The translations under genes were made by a program, and so were the position numbers. From Luminiphilus sp. (GTDB taxonomy: Bacteria > Pseudomonadota > Gammaproteobacteria > Pseudomonadales > Halieaceae): 47,036 nucleotides of DNA. The stretch covers positions 1 through 47,036 of the forward strand of contig JAOHHD010000009.1 of assembly GCA_028117185.1 (NCBI GenBank). Direction: 5' to 3'. The notes under the pieces are model-generated. The model did not search any database and had not been told where the DNA came from. It saw only the letters and a list, made by a program, of their open reading frames with translations. This document shows positions 7,862 through 16,686 of this stretch, one piece after another; position 1 is the first letter of the stretch, and every line of letters begins with the position of its first letter.

Positions 7862-9046
7862 TTAGATAACCCCTCGAGAAGCCAGATCCTCGAGGTTTGC
7901 CACACCGAGTTCCCCGCCAATGATGTCGGCATTATCTGCGCCGAGACCCGGACCGCAGTGGGAACTTAAACGCTGGTTGTCCAGCTTAATGGGGTTGCTG
8001 AGACCGCGATAATCACCGAACTCCCGGTGCTGCAAGAATTGCATCATGCCAGTAGACATCACAAAGGGGTTGTCGAGCGCATTAGGTAAGTCGTGGACAG
8101 GGGCGACGGGGATATAGGTCTGCAATAGTTCGAACCAATGATCCGTCTCGGCCGTCTGAAAAATGCCGTCTAGCGCCTCGGTGAGTGCATCTCGATTTTC
8201 CGCTCTCGCCGCCATGTCACTGAACCGTGGATCTTCGCCCAGTGCAACATGATCAAGGCGCTCTAACAGCAGGTGCCAGAATTTATCAGTCATACACATG
8301 ATAAAGATCCAGCCATCTTGTGTTTTGTATAGCTGCACTGGCGTGTTGTAGGGATGAGCCGAACGTGCCACGCGCCCCGTTTCAATGCCGTGGTTCAGAT
8401 ACCAAGTACCAGGGTAGGTTAGCTGATGCAGCGCGACATCAAACAGGCTGATATCTACGTCGCGGCCCCCTTGCTGAGGACGCGCTAACAATGCTGCGAC
8501 GCAACCCAGTGCTGCTACGACGCCGGTCATGAAATCAATCATGGATAAGCCAAAGCGGGATGGCGGGGTGCCGGGTTCCCCTGTGACGGATAAAAATCCG
8601 CACTCCGCTTGCATAAGGTAGTCATAGCCTGGCCAGTCGGCACGGTCATTGTCACGGCCGTACGCCGAGATATGAGTGCAGACGATATCGGGTTTGATGT
8701 CTTTCAACGCATCATAATCCAGCCCTAGTTTTGCTGGCTGACTGCCACGAAGATTGTTCCACACGACATCGCTTTTACGCACGAGATCATGGAATAACGC
8801 CCGGCCTTCGTCACTTTTTAGATTCAATGTAATGCTGCGCTTAGACAGGTTAAAGGCTTGAAAATAAGCGCTGTCGTCATCGGCCAGCGTCACAGAGCCT
8901 GATTGCCTCGCCGGATCGCCCCCGGTTGCGCGGTTTTCTACTTTAATCACTTCTGCACCGAGCTCAGCGAGGTACATTGACCCGTAGGGGCCTGCACCAA
9001 ATTGCTCGATGGCAAGGATTCGAATACCGGCGAGGGGTTTGATCAT
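7862..9046 (-). CDS. CaiB/BaiF family CoA-transferase (1)
   Basis: 394 residues, class III CoA-transferase. Family enzymes move CoA between carboxylic acids through an enzyme-bound aspartyl-CoA anhydride. The expected catalytic aspartate is D171 in GLSMIDFMTG, and the N-terminal Rossmann-like segment has the usual LAGIRILAIEQFGAGP and GAEVIKVE signatures. ATG 9046 is preferred over the 429-residue frame because it has GGAG upstream and starts at the family consensus; the extra 35 residues are unlike the family and overlap the control region. It is divergent from hyuA and convergent with the alpha/beta-hydrolase-fold gene. It is one of three CaiB paralogues in 12 kb; its donor and acceptor acids are unknown. 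Confidence 0.9.
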   Translation of the reverse strand: MIKPLAGIRILAIEQFGAGPYGSMYLAELGAEVIKVENRATGGDPARQSGSVTLADDDSAYFQAFNLSKRSITLNLKSDEGRALFHDLVRKSDVVWNNLRGSQPAKLGLDYDALKDIKPDIVCTHISAYGRDNDRADWPGYDYLMQAECGFLSVTGEPGTPPSRFGLSMIDFMTGVVAALGCVAALLARPQQGGRDVDISLFDVALHQLTYPGTWYLNHGIETGRVARSAHPYNTPVQLYKTQDGWIFIMCMTDKFWHLLLERLDHVALGEDPRFSDMAARAENRDALTEALDGIFQTAETDHWFELLQTYIPVAPVHDLPNALDNPFVMSTGMMQFLQHREFGDYRGLSNPIKLDNQRLSSHCGPGLGADNADIIGGELGVANLEDLASRGVI

Positions 9047-9138
9047 GATGTGCTCCGAAAATTTTTGATCGGTGTGGATGATACCTTGCACCTGTCTGCG
9101 GATTGGTGCATCGTGGCGATGTAGGCGAGATTGTAGCA

Positions 9139-9152
9139 AATGTCCGGTCAAT
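9139..9152. promoter_or_regulatory. Operator-like inverted repeat, copy 3 (CaiB/hyuA divergent region)
   Basis: On the minus strand ATTGA-CCGG-ACATT, 12 of 14 bases identical to copy 1. It is centred about 95 bp from both the CaiB-1 start (9046) and the hyuA start (9247). It is the weakest of the five copies because the two arms no longer pair fully. Confidence 0.4.
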
Positions 9153-9246
9153 CGTTTCTGAAACGTGGTTATTTGTTTTAGCGAGTCTAGGCGCTGCAGT
9201 CATCGCAATGAGGTCACAATAAGATCCTTAACAAGAGGAGGCCACT

Positions 9247-11307
9247 ATGCCTTATCGTCTTGGTGTCGACGTCGGCGGCACATTTACCGACCTGATTCTC
9301 GTTGATGAGAAATCAGGGTCTATTCACACCGCAAAAGTACCCAGTACGCCTGCGGACTCTTCCATCGGCGTCATGAATGGCGTCGCCAAAATTTGCGATA
9401 ACGCGGGCATTGACCCCAGCGGTATATCACAAGTCATGCACGGTACGACTGTCGCCACCAATACGGTCTTGACCGGGTCGGGAGCGAAAGTGGGTCTGGT
9501 TACGACCAAAGGTTACCGGCAGGTGCTTCAAATTGCGCGCTCCTATGTGCCCGGTGGTCTGGGTGGTTGGGTGATCTATAACAAGAGCGCTCCCTTAGCA
9601 CCGTTATCTTGCACTATTGAAGTCGATGAACGGATGGGCGCTGATGGCGCTGTCGTGCGTGAATTGAACGAAAAGTCAGTTATTCGCGAATTAAAGAAGC
9701 TGAAAAAAGAAAACATCGAAGCGCTGACGATATCGCTGATTAACTCTTACGCAAATCCGGCCCATGAAAAGGCGGTCGAAAAGTTGGCCAAGCAAGTTTT
9801 GCCAGGCGTGCCTGTCTCTCTGTCTTATGACGTAGTGCCAGAAATGCAGGAATACGAGCGCACGATTACGACCGTAGCGAACTCCTATGTGAGACCCAAG
9901 GTCGCTGACTACGTTAAAAACCTTGAGCGGAAACTCAAGGCCAGTATGAAGGACGTTAAATTGCATATCCTGCGCTCCGACGGCGGCATGGCCTCTGCCA
10001 AAGTGGCTCAGGCATTGCCGGTCAACTTGCTTATGAGTGGACCTGCGGGCGGTGTATCAGGAGCGGTTTGGGTAGCCAAGCAAGCCGGGTTTGAAAACCT
10101 ACTGACCTTTGATATGGGTGGCACGTCGACGGATGTTGCGCTTGTCCAAGACAGCAAAGCACAGCTGCGGCGAGAGACCACCGTGGGAGATGTCACGGTG
10201 AGAGCATCATCGGTAGATGTGAGAACGGTGGGCGCAGGAGGAGGCTCGATAGCGCACGTCCCCGAGTTGACGGGCGCGCTGCGTGTTGGTCCAGAGAGTG
10301 CCGGTGCTGAGCCGGGCCCAGCTGCCTACAACAAAGGCGGTGAACTCCCGACGGTCACCGACGCTAATGTGGTGTTGGGTTATTTGCCCAGTGAGGTTCG
10401 CCTCGGTGGCGACATGGAAATTCGTCGAGATCGCGCGGAACAAGCCATTGCGCCGATCGCCAAGGCACTCGGTATCTCGGTCAAGCGTGCTGCGGCCGGT
10501 ATTATCGATATCGTGAACGAAAATATGTACGGCGCGCTGCGCCTAGTGTCGGTTGAGCAGGGCTTTGATCCGCGTGACTTTGCCTTGATTGGCTTTGGTG
10601 GCGCGGGCCCATTGCATGCCAATGCACTCGGCCGATTGATGAACAGTTGGCCGGTGATTATTCCGCCGGGCCCGGGCGTGCTATGTGCCTATGGGGATGC
10701 AACGACTCGAGTGCGCGATGAAGCCTCTAGGACGTTTATTCGCCGTTTTGGCAAAACATCGCCGACTGAGTTACTGCGCATTTATCAGCAGCTCGCTAAC
10801 AAAGCGCTCAAGACGCTAGAGAAGGAGGGTGTCCCCAAATCTGAGCGATCTGTCAGTTATGAGGCGGATGTCCGTTACGCGGGCCAAGGCCTGCAGCTAA
10901 CCGTGGACTTCGATATCAAAAAACTGAAGTCCAAAGGCCTGTCTGTCATCGGCGACCCGTTTGATGAAATGCACTCTCAGCTGTTTACCTTTGCCCTAGA
11001 TGCCGACAAGGAAATCGTCAACGTTCGCGCGGTAGCGCAGGGTAAGAGCGCCGAAATCGATGCTAAAAAAGCCACGCGTTCGGGGAGCCGCACGCCGGTG
11101 GCTGCGGCAAAAATTGGCGTGTCAAAGGTGTTCATGGAAGGCAAAGATATGGACGCAAATTTGTATCGCCGGGACCAATTGAAAGCCGGTAATAAAATCG
11201 AGGGCCCTGCGGTGGTGCTAGAGATGGATTCAACCACTGTGATCCTCTCGGGCCATACCGGCAATGTCGACAAGTTCGGCAACATCTTGATCGCACCGTC
11301 TGCTTAA
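9247..11307 (+). CDS. Hydantoinase A / oxoprolinase family subunit (HyuA-like)
   Basis: 686 residues of the ASKHA-fold HyuA / N-methylhydantoinase A / acetone-carboxylase beta family, which use ATP to activate a lactam, imide or ketone. The phosphate-1 loop is GVDVGGTFTD at residues 5-14. The second glycine-rich region (LLMSGPAGGVSGA, then TFDMGGTSTDVAL) and the adenosine loop (GFGGAGPLHA) follow in order. Length is normal. It pairs with the HyuB-like gene 15 bp downstream. No acetone-carboxylase gamma gene is near, so an ATP-dependent ring-opening hydrolase (hydantoinase, oxoprolinase or caprolactamase type) is more likely than a carboxylase. The start has AGAGGAGG just before the ATG. The specific ring is unknown. 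Confidence 0.92.
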   Translation: MPYRLGVDVGGTFTDLILVDEKSGSIHTAKVPSTPADSSIGVMNGVAKICDNAGIDPSGISQVMHGTTVATNTVLTGSGAKVGLVTTKGYRQVLQIARSYVPGGLGGWVIYNKSAPLAPLSCTIEVDERMGADGAVVRELNEKSVIRELKKLKKENIEALTISLINSYANPAHEKAVEKLAKQVLPGVPVSLSYDVVPEMQEYERTITTVANSYVRPKVADYVKNLERKLKASMKDVKLHILRSDGGMASAKVAQALPVNLLMSGPAGGVSGAVWVAKQAGFENLLTFDMGGTSTDVALVQDSKAQLRRETTVGDVTVRASSVDVRTVGAGGGSIAHVPELTGALRVGPESAGAEPGPAAYNKGGELPTVTDANVVLGYLPSEVRLGGDMEIRRDRAEQAIAPIAKALGISVKRAAAGIIDIVNENMYGALRLVSVEQGFDPRDFALIGFGGAGPLHANALGRLMNSWPVIIPPGPGVLCAYGDATTRVRDEASRTFIRRFGKTSPTELLRIYQQLANKALKTLEKEGVPKSERSVSYEADVRYAGQGLQLTVDFDIKKLKSKGLSVIGDPFDEMHSQLFTFALDADKEIVNVRAVAQGKSAEIDAKKATRSGSRTPVAAAKIGVSKVFMEGKDMDANLYRRDQLKAGNKIEGPAVVLEMDSTTVILSGHTGNVDKFGNILIAPSA

Positions 11308-11322
11308 GCGAGGGAACGAAAC

Positions 11323-13245
11323 ATGCCAGCAACTATTGTTGAAACCAACTCTAAGAAATTAAAGCGCAAAGACATTGATCCCATCACCTTGGATATCATT
11401 GAAAATGCGATGATGAACGCGCGCTATGAAATGGACGCTGTTGTTTTTCGCACGGCGATGTCGCCCGGTATTCGGGAACAAAACGATATGTTCCCGATGA
11501 TTGCGAATCTCGAAGGCAAGATGGTCGTGGGCCAGTTTGGAAGCTTTATTCACGGCTTTAAAGAAGCTTACGACGGTAGCATTGAAGAGGGGGATCTGTT
11601 CCTCACGACGGACCCCTACGCCTGTAATGGCGCGATCAGCCACATCAATGACTGGCTGCTACTGCGGCCGATTTTTAAAGATGGCAGATTAATTGCCTAC
11701 GCGGCGATGTTTGGTCATATGACCGACGTGGGTGGCAAGGTGCCGGGTAGTTTGCCAACCGATGCGAGAGAAATCTTCGAAGAGGGCATTCGCGTGCCGC
11801 CCTTGAAGATCTTCAAAAAAGACGAGTTACAAACCGATGTGCTGGAATTGATTCTGCACAATAGCCGCATGCCCACTTGGAACCGCAGTGACTTCAATGC
11901 CCTAGTTGCGGCGATGCGCACCGCTGAGAAGCGTGTGATCGAGATGGCTGAGCGTTTTGGCGATGACGAGTATTACTCGGCACTCGATGAGCTTCTGGCG
12001 CGCAACAAGCGTGCGATGGCGAAGTTGATCAAAGACACCGTGCCTGAGAAGAAGCAGCATTTTGAAGACTACATTTGTGATGATGGCCTCGGTATGGGCC
12101 CCTATCGTATTAAGTGTGCGATGTGGCGCGATAAAGGCAAGGTTATCTTTGATTTTGAAGGCACTGATCCTCAATCCATCAGTTCCATCAACTTTTACCT
12201 GAACGAAGAAATGTTCAAAATGTTTTGCGGCGTTTACATGATCATGGTTTTTGACCCTCAGATCATGTTTAACGACGGCTTTTACGACCTGATGGAAGTG
12301 CGCATTCCCAGTGGCACCTTGTTAAAGCCGAGGGAACCGGCGGCGCTGTCTTGTCGAACCCACGCCTTAGGGAGAATTTTCGACGTACTGGGAGGCTTGC
12401 TGGGACAGGGTGATCCCGACTTCCTGGCTGGGGCCGGCTTCTCTGACAGTCCTCATTTTATGTATTCGGGTTACGATAAAAATGGCGAGTGGTATCAGCT
12501 CTATTCGATTGGTTTTGGTGGGATTCCAGGCAAGCCGTCTGGTGATGGCCCCGACGGCCATTCGCTCTGGCCAAGCTTCACTAACGTGCCTAACGAATTC
12601 CTTGAGAGCTATTTCCCGCTTCGTATCGAGAGTTACGAAACCATTACCGATAGCGGCGGAGCAGGGTACAACCGGGGCGGCAATGGCCTCCGAATGGGGT
12701 ACTGCTTCCTGGAGCCGGGTACCATTTCAATTCACGACGACCGCTGGTTGACATACCCATGGGGTGTCAACGGTGGGTTGCCGGGGCGTCGGTCTGAAAA
12801 GATTCTTAAACGCGCAGACGGTAGTGAGGAGAGGATGCCGAGTAAGTGCGATCGCATTGTCGTCAGTGCGGGGGATATTTTGTACTTTAATACCTGGGGT
12901 GGCGGTGGTTGCGGAGACCCCTTCAAGCGAGAGACAGAACGCGTTGAGTTCGATGTCCGCGCTGGGCTGGTTTCGGTCGAAGGTGCTCGCCGTTACGGCG
13001 TCGTCATGAACGCTGATCTGACAGTTGACGAGAAGAAAACCAAAACGTTGCGCGCGCGAATGGCCAAGCAGCGAGGTAAGGTCAAGATGTTTGACCGAGG
13101 CGGAGACATTGCTGAGCTTAAGAAGCGATGCAAAAAGGAAACTGGATTGGATGCCCCTCGCCAGCCAGAGTTCCAAGCTTGGGCGTTAAAGTACTTGGAG
13201 GAGCAACCGAAAGCCAAAGGGCGTGTCAAAGTGGCCCGAGGTTGA
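11323..13245 (+). CDS. Hydantoinase B / oxoprolinase family subunit (HyuB-like)
   Basis: 640 residues of the HyuB / N-methylhydantoinase B / acetone-carboxylase alpha family, the partner of HyuA in a hetero-oligomer. Typical segments are DPITLDIIENAMMN near the N terminus, the early LTTDPYACNGAISHINDW loop that carries conserved metal-site-like Asp and His, and GAGYNRGGNGLR with WGGGGCGDP near the C terminus. It is translationally linked to hyuA (15-bp gap) and ends just before a strong rho-independent terminator, so the operon is hyuA-hyuB only. The C-terminal 100 residues are rich in Lys, Arg and Glu. I did not assign an exact enzyme name because the substrate cannot be read from the sequence. 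Confidence 0.92.
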   Translation: MPATIVETNSKKLKRKDIDPITLDIIENAMMNARYEMDAVVFRTAMSPGIREQNDMFPMIANLEGKMVVGQFGSFIHGFKEAYDGSIEEGDLFLTTDPYACNGAISHINDWLLLRPIFKDGRLIAYAAMFGHMTDVGGKVPGSLPTDAREIFEEGIRVPPLKIFKKDELQTDVLELILHNSRMPTWNRSDFNALVAAMRTAEKRVIEMAERFGDDEYYSALDELLARNKRAMAKLIKDTVPEKKQHFEDYICDDGLGMGPYRIKCAMWRDKGKVIFDFEGTDPQSISSINFYLNEEMFKMFCGVYMIMVFDPQIMFNDGFYDLMEVRIPSGTLLKPREPAALSCRTHALGRIFDVLGGLLGQGDPDFLAGAGFSDSPHFMYSGYDKNGEWYQLYSIGFGGIPGKPSGDGPDGHSLWPSFTNVPNEFLESYFPLRIESYETITDSGGAGYNRGGNGLRMGYCFLEPGTISIHDDRWLTYPWGVNGGLPGRRSEKILKRADGSEERMPSKCDRIVVSAGDILYFNTWGGGGCGDPFKRETERVEFDVRAGLVSVEGARRYGVVMNADLTVDEKKTKTLRARMAKQRGKVKMFDRGGDIAELKKRCKKETGLDAPRQPEFQAWALKYLEEQPKAKGRVKVARG

Positions 13246-13272
13246 TCGATAGGCTTTGATTCAAAGCAGTTA

Positions 13273-13298
13273 AAAGCCGGGCTTGCCCGGCTTTTTTT
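13273..13298 (+). terminator. Rho-independent terminator after hyuB
   Basis: A perfect ten-base stem (AAAGCCGGGC / GCCCGGCTTT) with a TT loop, followed directly by a T-run, 27 bp after the hyuB stop. Confidence 0.9.
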
Positions 13299-13535
13299 GG
13301 GGCGGTAGGCCGCTAACAAGGTCGAAGCCGAGCGGGCGACGAGTGTCGGCACGGACCTCCGCTCAGTGCCGGATGGCGCCGGGTTCGGATTTTGTTATGT
13401 CAGCACTGTTTGACCACCGCATGGGCAGACAGCCTAACTGACGTTATCGCCCGCTGTTGGCCGCCCACAGTGTCGGCGGTCGCCGCTAGTTTGTTGCCGC
13501 GCTTGGCTTTAGCCTTGAGCAGCGACATCGTTGTC

Positions 13536-13607
13536 GACCAAGACCAAGACCAAGACCAAGACCAAGACCAAGACCAAGACCAAGACCAAGATCCAGATCC
13601 AGATCAA
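13536..13607. repeat. Hexanucleotide tandem array GACCAA x9 plus 3 variant units
   Basis: Nine uninterrupted GACCAA units (13536-13589), then GATCCA twice and GATCAA once. It lies in the 0.7-kb gap between convergent hyuB and TonB-receptor genes. In one + frame it would read as Asp-Gln repeats, but no credible gene surrounds it. Confidence 0.95.
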
Positions 13608-13610
13608 GAG

Positions 13611-13664
13611 TAGGGCTAGGGCTAGGGCTAGGGCTAGGGCTAGGGCTAGGGCTAGGGCTAGGGA
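13611..13664. repeat. Hexanucleotide tandem array TAGGGC x8 plus TAGGGA
   Basis: Eight exact TAGGGC units and one TAGGGA, beginning three bases after the GACCAA array. The rest of the gap between the terminators (13299-13535 and 13665-13881) shows no gene that I can support. Confidence 0.95.
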
Positions 13665-13881
13665 TGTGGAGTGATGACGTGGTGTCAGTCCTTAGCGGTA
13701 TTGCCTGTGGTAAGCCATACGTTTACCGGTTACTTCTGCAAACCTCAGCATTCCCAAGGTTCCCCGACAAAGTGCTGCCCGCTTTGTGCCCGGTGACCGC
13801 TTTCCGAGTGTTTGGTTTGAACTTGGTTGGGCGGTTACCAAACGCCTAAGGCCGCAGTGGTATGCGTTCAATATCAGGCAT

Positions 13882-13905
13882 AAAAAAGCCGGGCAGTGCC
13901 CGGCT
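13882..13905 (-). terminator. Rho-independent terminator of the TonB receptor gene
   Basis: AGCCGGGC / GCCCGGCT stem with a three-base loop. Read on the minus strand it ends in six T, 26 bp beyond the receptor stop codon. Its stem sequence closely resembles the hyuB terminator. Confidence 0.88.
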
Positions 13906-13930
13906 CTCTTATTATAGTGGCTTTACTGCC

Positions 13931-16567
13931 CTAGAAACTCCATTGGAACTCTACACCAGCTGTGCGATAAGTACCGGGGGTGACAAATGCGCCGCCGAAC
14001 TCTGGCGCCATGATGACTTCACCTACGTACTCCTCATCAAAGAGGTTGCGAGCAAAGGCGGTCAGCGTCCATTGATCGCCACCGACACTCACGCGTAAAT
14101 TGGTGATGCCGTATCCGTCCACTTTCGTATTCTCGTAGCTGGTGTCCAGGCCGCCTTCTCCAGTCAGGTTCTGAAGTGCAGCAGGCACAGAATAGTTAGG
14201 TGCAATGCCCAATCCGGGTACGCCGCCATTGGGTGAGTCCAAATCGTTACCCTGGACCACGTGGTAGAACACATCGCCCTGATAGGCGTACTCGATTCTA
14301 GCCATCAGGTTCAGGTCACCAATATTTTGATCCCACGTTAACGCAAGGTTAGCGGTGAATTCTGGCGCATTAGGGACGTCATTTCCCGCGACGTAGGGAC
14401 GCACGGTCATGGCATCAATTTCGCCATCAATGGTGCTGTAGCCTGCGTCTAAGCGAAGCCCATCTGTCATTTGCCAAGAGCCGCCAATTTCGAAGCCTTG
14501 GATCGTCACCTCATCGATGCCCTCAACCGTTCTCAGCAAACCGAAGGGACCGACATAAAATTCAAAGAATTGCATGTCATCAACTTCGGTGTGATAGGCC
14601 GCTGCATTTAGCTGCAGGTTGCCGTCAAGCAGCGTAGAGCGGAAACCCACTTCAAATGAGCTCGATGTTTCTTCTTCGTAGATTTCGGGCGGTGCAACGG
14701 GCAGACCATCGGGGTTCACTAGGAATAAACTGATGATTTCGGTTCCGCCCAGGTTGTTAAAGCCGCCTGTCTTAAAACCTACGCCCCAACTACCAAAGAC
14801 CGTGGTGTTGTCTGAGACGTCATAGGTCAAGCTGACTTTAGGCTGAATAGCATCGAATTCCTCGCTTCGATCCGCCACCCGATTGCTGACAGCGCCTGTC
14901 TCGAGGTCGATGAAGGCAGGGTTCCAAGGCGTGCCGCCTAGTGCTGCGCCATTGAGTGTACAGCCGCCGTCAAAGAACTGACCGCAATAGTCGATACGGG
15001 TTGATACTGCGCCCTCAGCGGGGCTGGGGACTGCATTTTTAACCTCACGATCCTCAATGTCATAACGCAATGCAAAAGAGAGTTCCATGCGATCTGTCAT
15101 ATCGTAGCTTATCGAGCCAAAACCAGATAAAACGGTGGTTTCGAAGTCGTCTAGCACGAGCGCATCGGTGAGCTCATTAACAAATGAGCGAGGTAATTGA
15201 GCGCGGTTATCGTCCTCTAATTGAGCGACGCCTACACGACGATCAATATTGAGGAAGTACATCCCCACTTGCCAGCGAAGCCGCTGATCGGAGTCAGAGG
15301 TATACTGCAGCTGAAAGCTAATGTCGCGCTGGTTACGCTCCTGGTACTGATAGCCGTCACAGGTCGTTGGGCTATAAGGGGGGAAAAAGGGATTTCCATC
15401 TGGCGAGAAGCCCGCTAGGTTAAACGTTGGCTGCTGCATTGGCGTGTTGTCGCCCAGAAAGAGTGATCGATCAGCGGCGGTCTGCTGACAATGGTCAAGG
15501 TTGTTGTAAAACCCAAACGCGCCAGATGTGCCATCCGCTAGAAAGTACTGTTCTTGGTCAGAATAAAGGCCCCAAGCTGTGAGGGTGCCATTTTCTAACT
15601 GCTTGTCAATTTTGACCGAGAACTCAAGCGTTTCCTGCTCATTTTCTGGGTCAACGTTGGGGCTGTACACCCATTCAAACTCGTTCACATCAACCGCTGC
15701 GGCGGTATTGTCGACACCAAAGTCCTGCAAACCCGCGAGCGCACCTACAAAGAAGGGGAGTTCAAAGGCGGCGTTAAAGGCGATAGACGCTGCCGATACC
15801 TCGGAATAGCGCAACTTGGTATCGATGGACAGCGTGTCAGTCGGGTCCATGACAATGCGAGCGCTAACCGCGGTTTCCTCATAATCGTTCACCACATCAT
15901 CGTTCAGGTAAACATTCTCCAGAAAGCCATCAGTCTTGCGCGAGGTGACGGTCAACCGTCCAGCTACGTCGTCGCCCAAAGGACCCGCAATTGTCGCCGT
16001 GCCATAATAAGTACCGTACTCAGCAGCACCGACTTTGATACTGCCTTCTCGCTCTTGGGTGGGCCGTTTGGTAGACATGATCACCGCGCCTGCAGCAGCA
16101 GAGCGGCCATATAGTGCGCCTTGTGGTCCTTTGAGTATCTCGATTTGCGCTAAATCAGGATATTCCCGATTAAAGGCTGAGGGGTTGGTATACAACACGC
16201 CATCGACGATAAACGCAAAGTTGGCTTCGGCATCACGGGCGCCGTTGATACCGCGGATGGCGAGCTGGCTGTCGCCGACCTCCACCGAGTTAACGAAAGT
16301 GACACCGGGCGTCATGTAGACAAAATCTTCAGCGCGCGCGATACCCATGTTCTCGATTTGCCCCTCTGTAAACGCGGTTACGGTTGCAGGGACATCTTGC
16401 AGTGATTCTGTTCGCGCTCGAGCCGTCACCACAACCTCCTCGAGTTGTGCCATGGCGCTATGCGGTGCCAGCAATGTAGCGGCTGTGATGGCTGTGGATA
16501 TCGCAGCCGTCAGGGGAAGTGTCGCCAGTATCTGTCGATGCCGGTTGAGTGGATTGCAGCTCCTCAT
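13931..16567 (-). CDS. TonB-dependent outer-membrane receptor
   Basis: 878 residues. A long signal peptide ends about residue 40 (APHSAMA-Q) and is followed at once by a TonB box (LEEVVVTA). The plug domain comes next (VPATVTAF, then PGVTFVN, RGI and LKGPQGALYGRSAAAGAV at about 90-170), and then a 22-strand-type barrel ending in an aromatic C terminus (FQWSF). Such receptors import scarce or large molecules with energy from TonB. This one resembles the receptors linked to catabolic clusters rather than siderophore receptors. It lies downstream of the tandem CaiB genes, with its own operator-like repeat 106 bp upstream of the start. It is probably the outer-membrane entry route for the substrate of this regulon. 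Confidence 0.9.
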   Translation of the reverse strand: MRSCNPLNRHRQILATLPLTAAISTAITAATLLAPHSAMAQLEEVVVTARARTESLQDVPATVTAFTEGQIENMGIARAEDFVYMTPGVTFVNSVEVGDSQLAIRGINGARDAEANFAFIVDGVLYTNPSAFNREYPDLAQIEILKGPQGALYGRSAAAGAVIMSTKRPTQEREGSIKVGAAEYGTYYGTATIAGPLGDDVAGRLTVTSRKTDGFLENVYLNDDVVNDYEETAVSARIVMDPTDTLSIDTKLRYSEVSAASIAFNAAFELPFFVGALAGLQDFGVDNTAAAVDVNEFEWVYSPNVDPENEQETLEFSVKIDKQLENGTLTAWGLYSDQEQYFLADGTSGAFGFYNNLDHCQQTAADRSLFLGDNTPMQQPTFNLAGFSPDGNPFFPPYSPTTCDGYQYQERNQRDISFQLQYTSDSDQRLRWQVGMYFLNIDRRVGVAQLEDDNRAQLPRSFVNELTDALVLDDFETTVLSGFGSISYDMTDRMELSFALRYDIEDREVKNAVPSPAEGAVSTRIDYCGQFFDGGCTLNGAALGGTPWNPAFIDLETGAVSNRVADRSEEFDAIQPKVSLTYDVSDNTTVFGSWGVGFKTGGFNNLGGTEIISLFLVNPDGLPVAPPEIYEEETSSSFEVGFRSTLLDGNLQLNAAAYHTEVDDMQFFEFYVGPFGLLRTVEGIDEVTIQGFEIGGSWQMTDGLRLDAGYSTIDGEIDAMTVRPYVAGNDVPNAPEFTANLALTWDQNIGDLNLMARIEYAYQGDVFYHVVQGNDLDSPNGGVPGLGIAPNYSVPAALQNLTGEGGLDTSYENTKVDGYGITNLRVSVGGDQWTLTAFARNLFDEEYVGEVIMAPEFGGAFVTPGTYRTAGVEFQWSF

Positions 16568-16672
16568 GGGTAGCCTCCTTCATTGATGATGAGCCTGGTC
16601 CGACTCAAACTTATTGTTGTTACTGTGCGATCGCGCCGTCGGATTACTGTTCTTACAGGCGTCAATCATTAA

Positions 16673-16686
16673 ATTGTACGGACAAT
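16673..16686. promoter_or_regulatory. Operator-like inverted repeat, copy 4 (TonB receptor)
   Basis: ATTGT-ACGG-ACAAT, the only copy with two perfect consensus arms. It abuts the stop codon of CaiB-2 and lies 106 bp before the TonB-receptor start, arguing for a separate promoter for the receptor. Confidence 0.6.

Noticed and set aside
9247..13245. Acetone carboxylase
   Set aside because: Alpha- and beta-like genes match HyuA/HyuB equally well, and the gamma subunit is absent.
13392..13613. Frame with Asp-Gln repeats
   Set aside because: TTG start without a ribosome site, no homology, coding only across the hexamer array.
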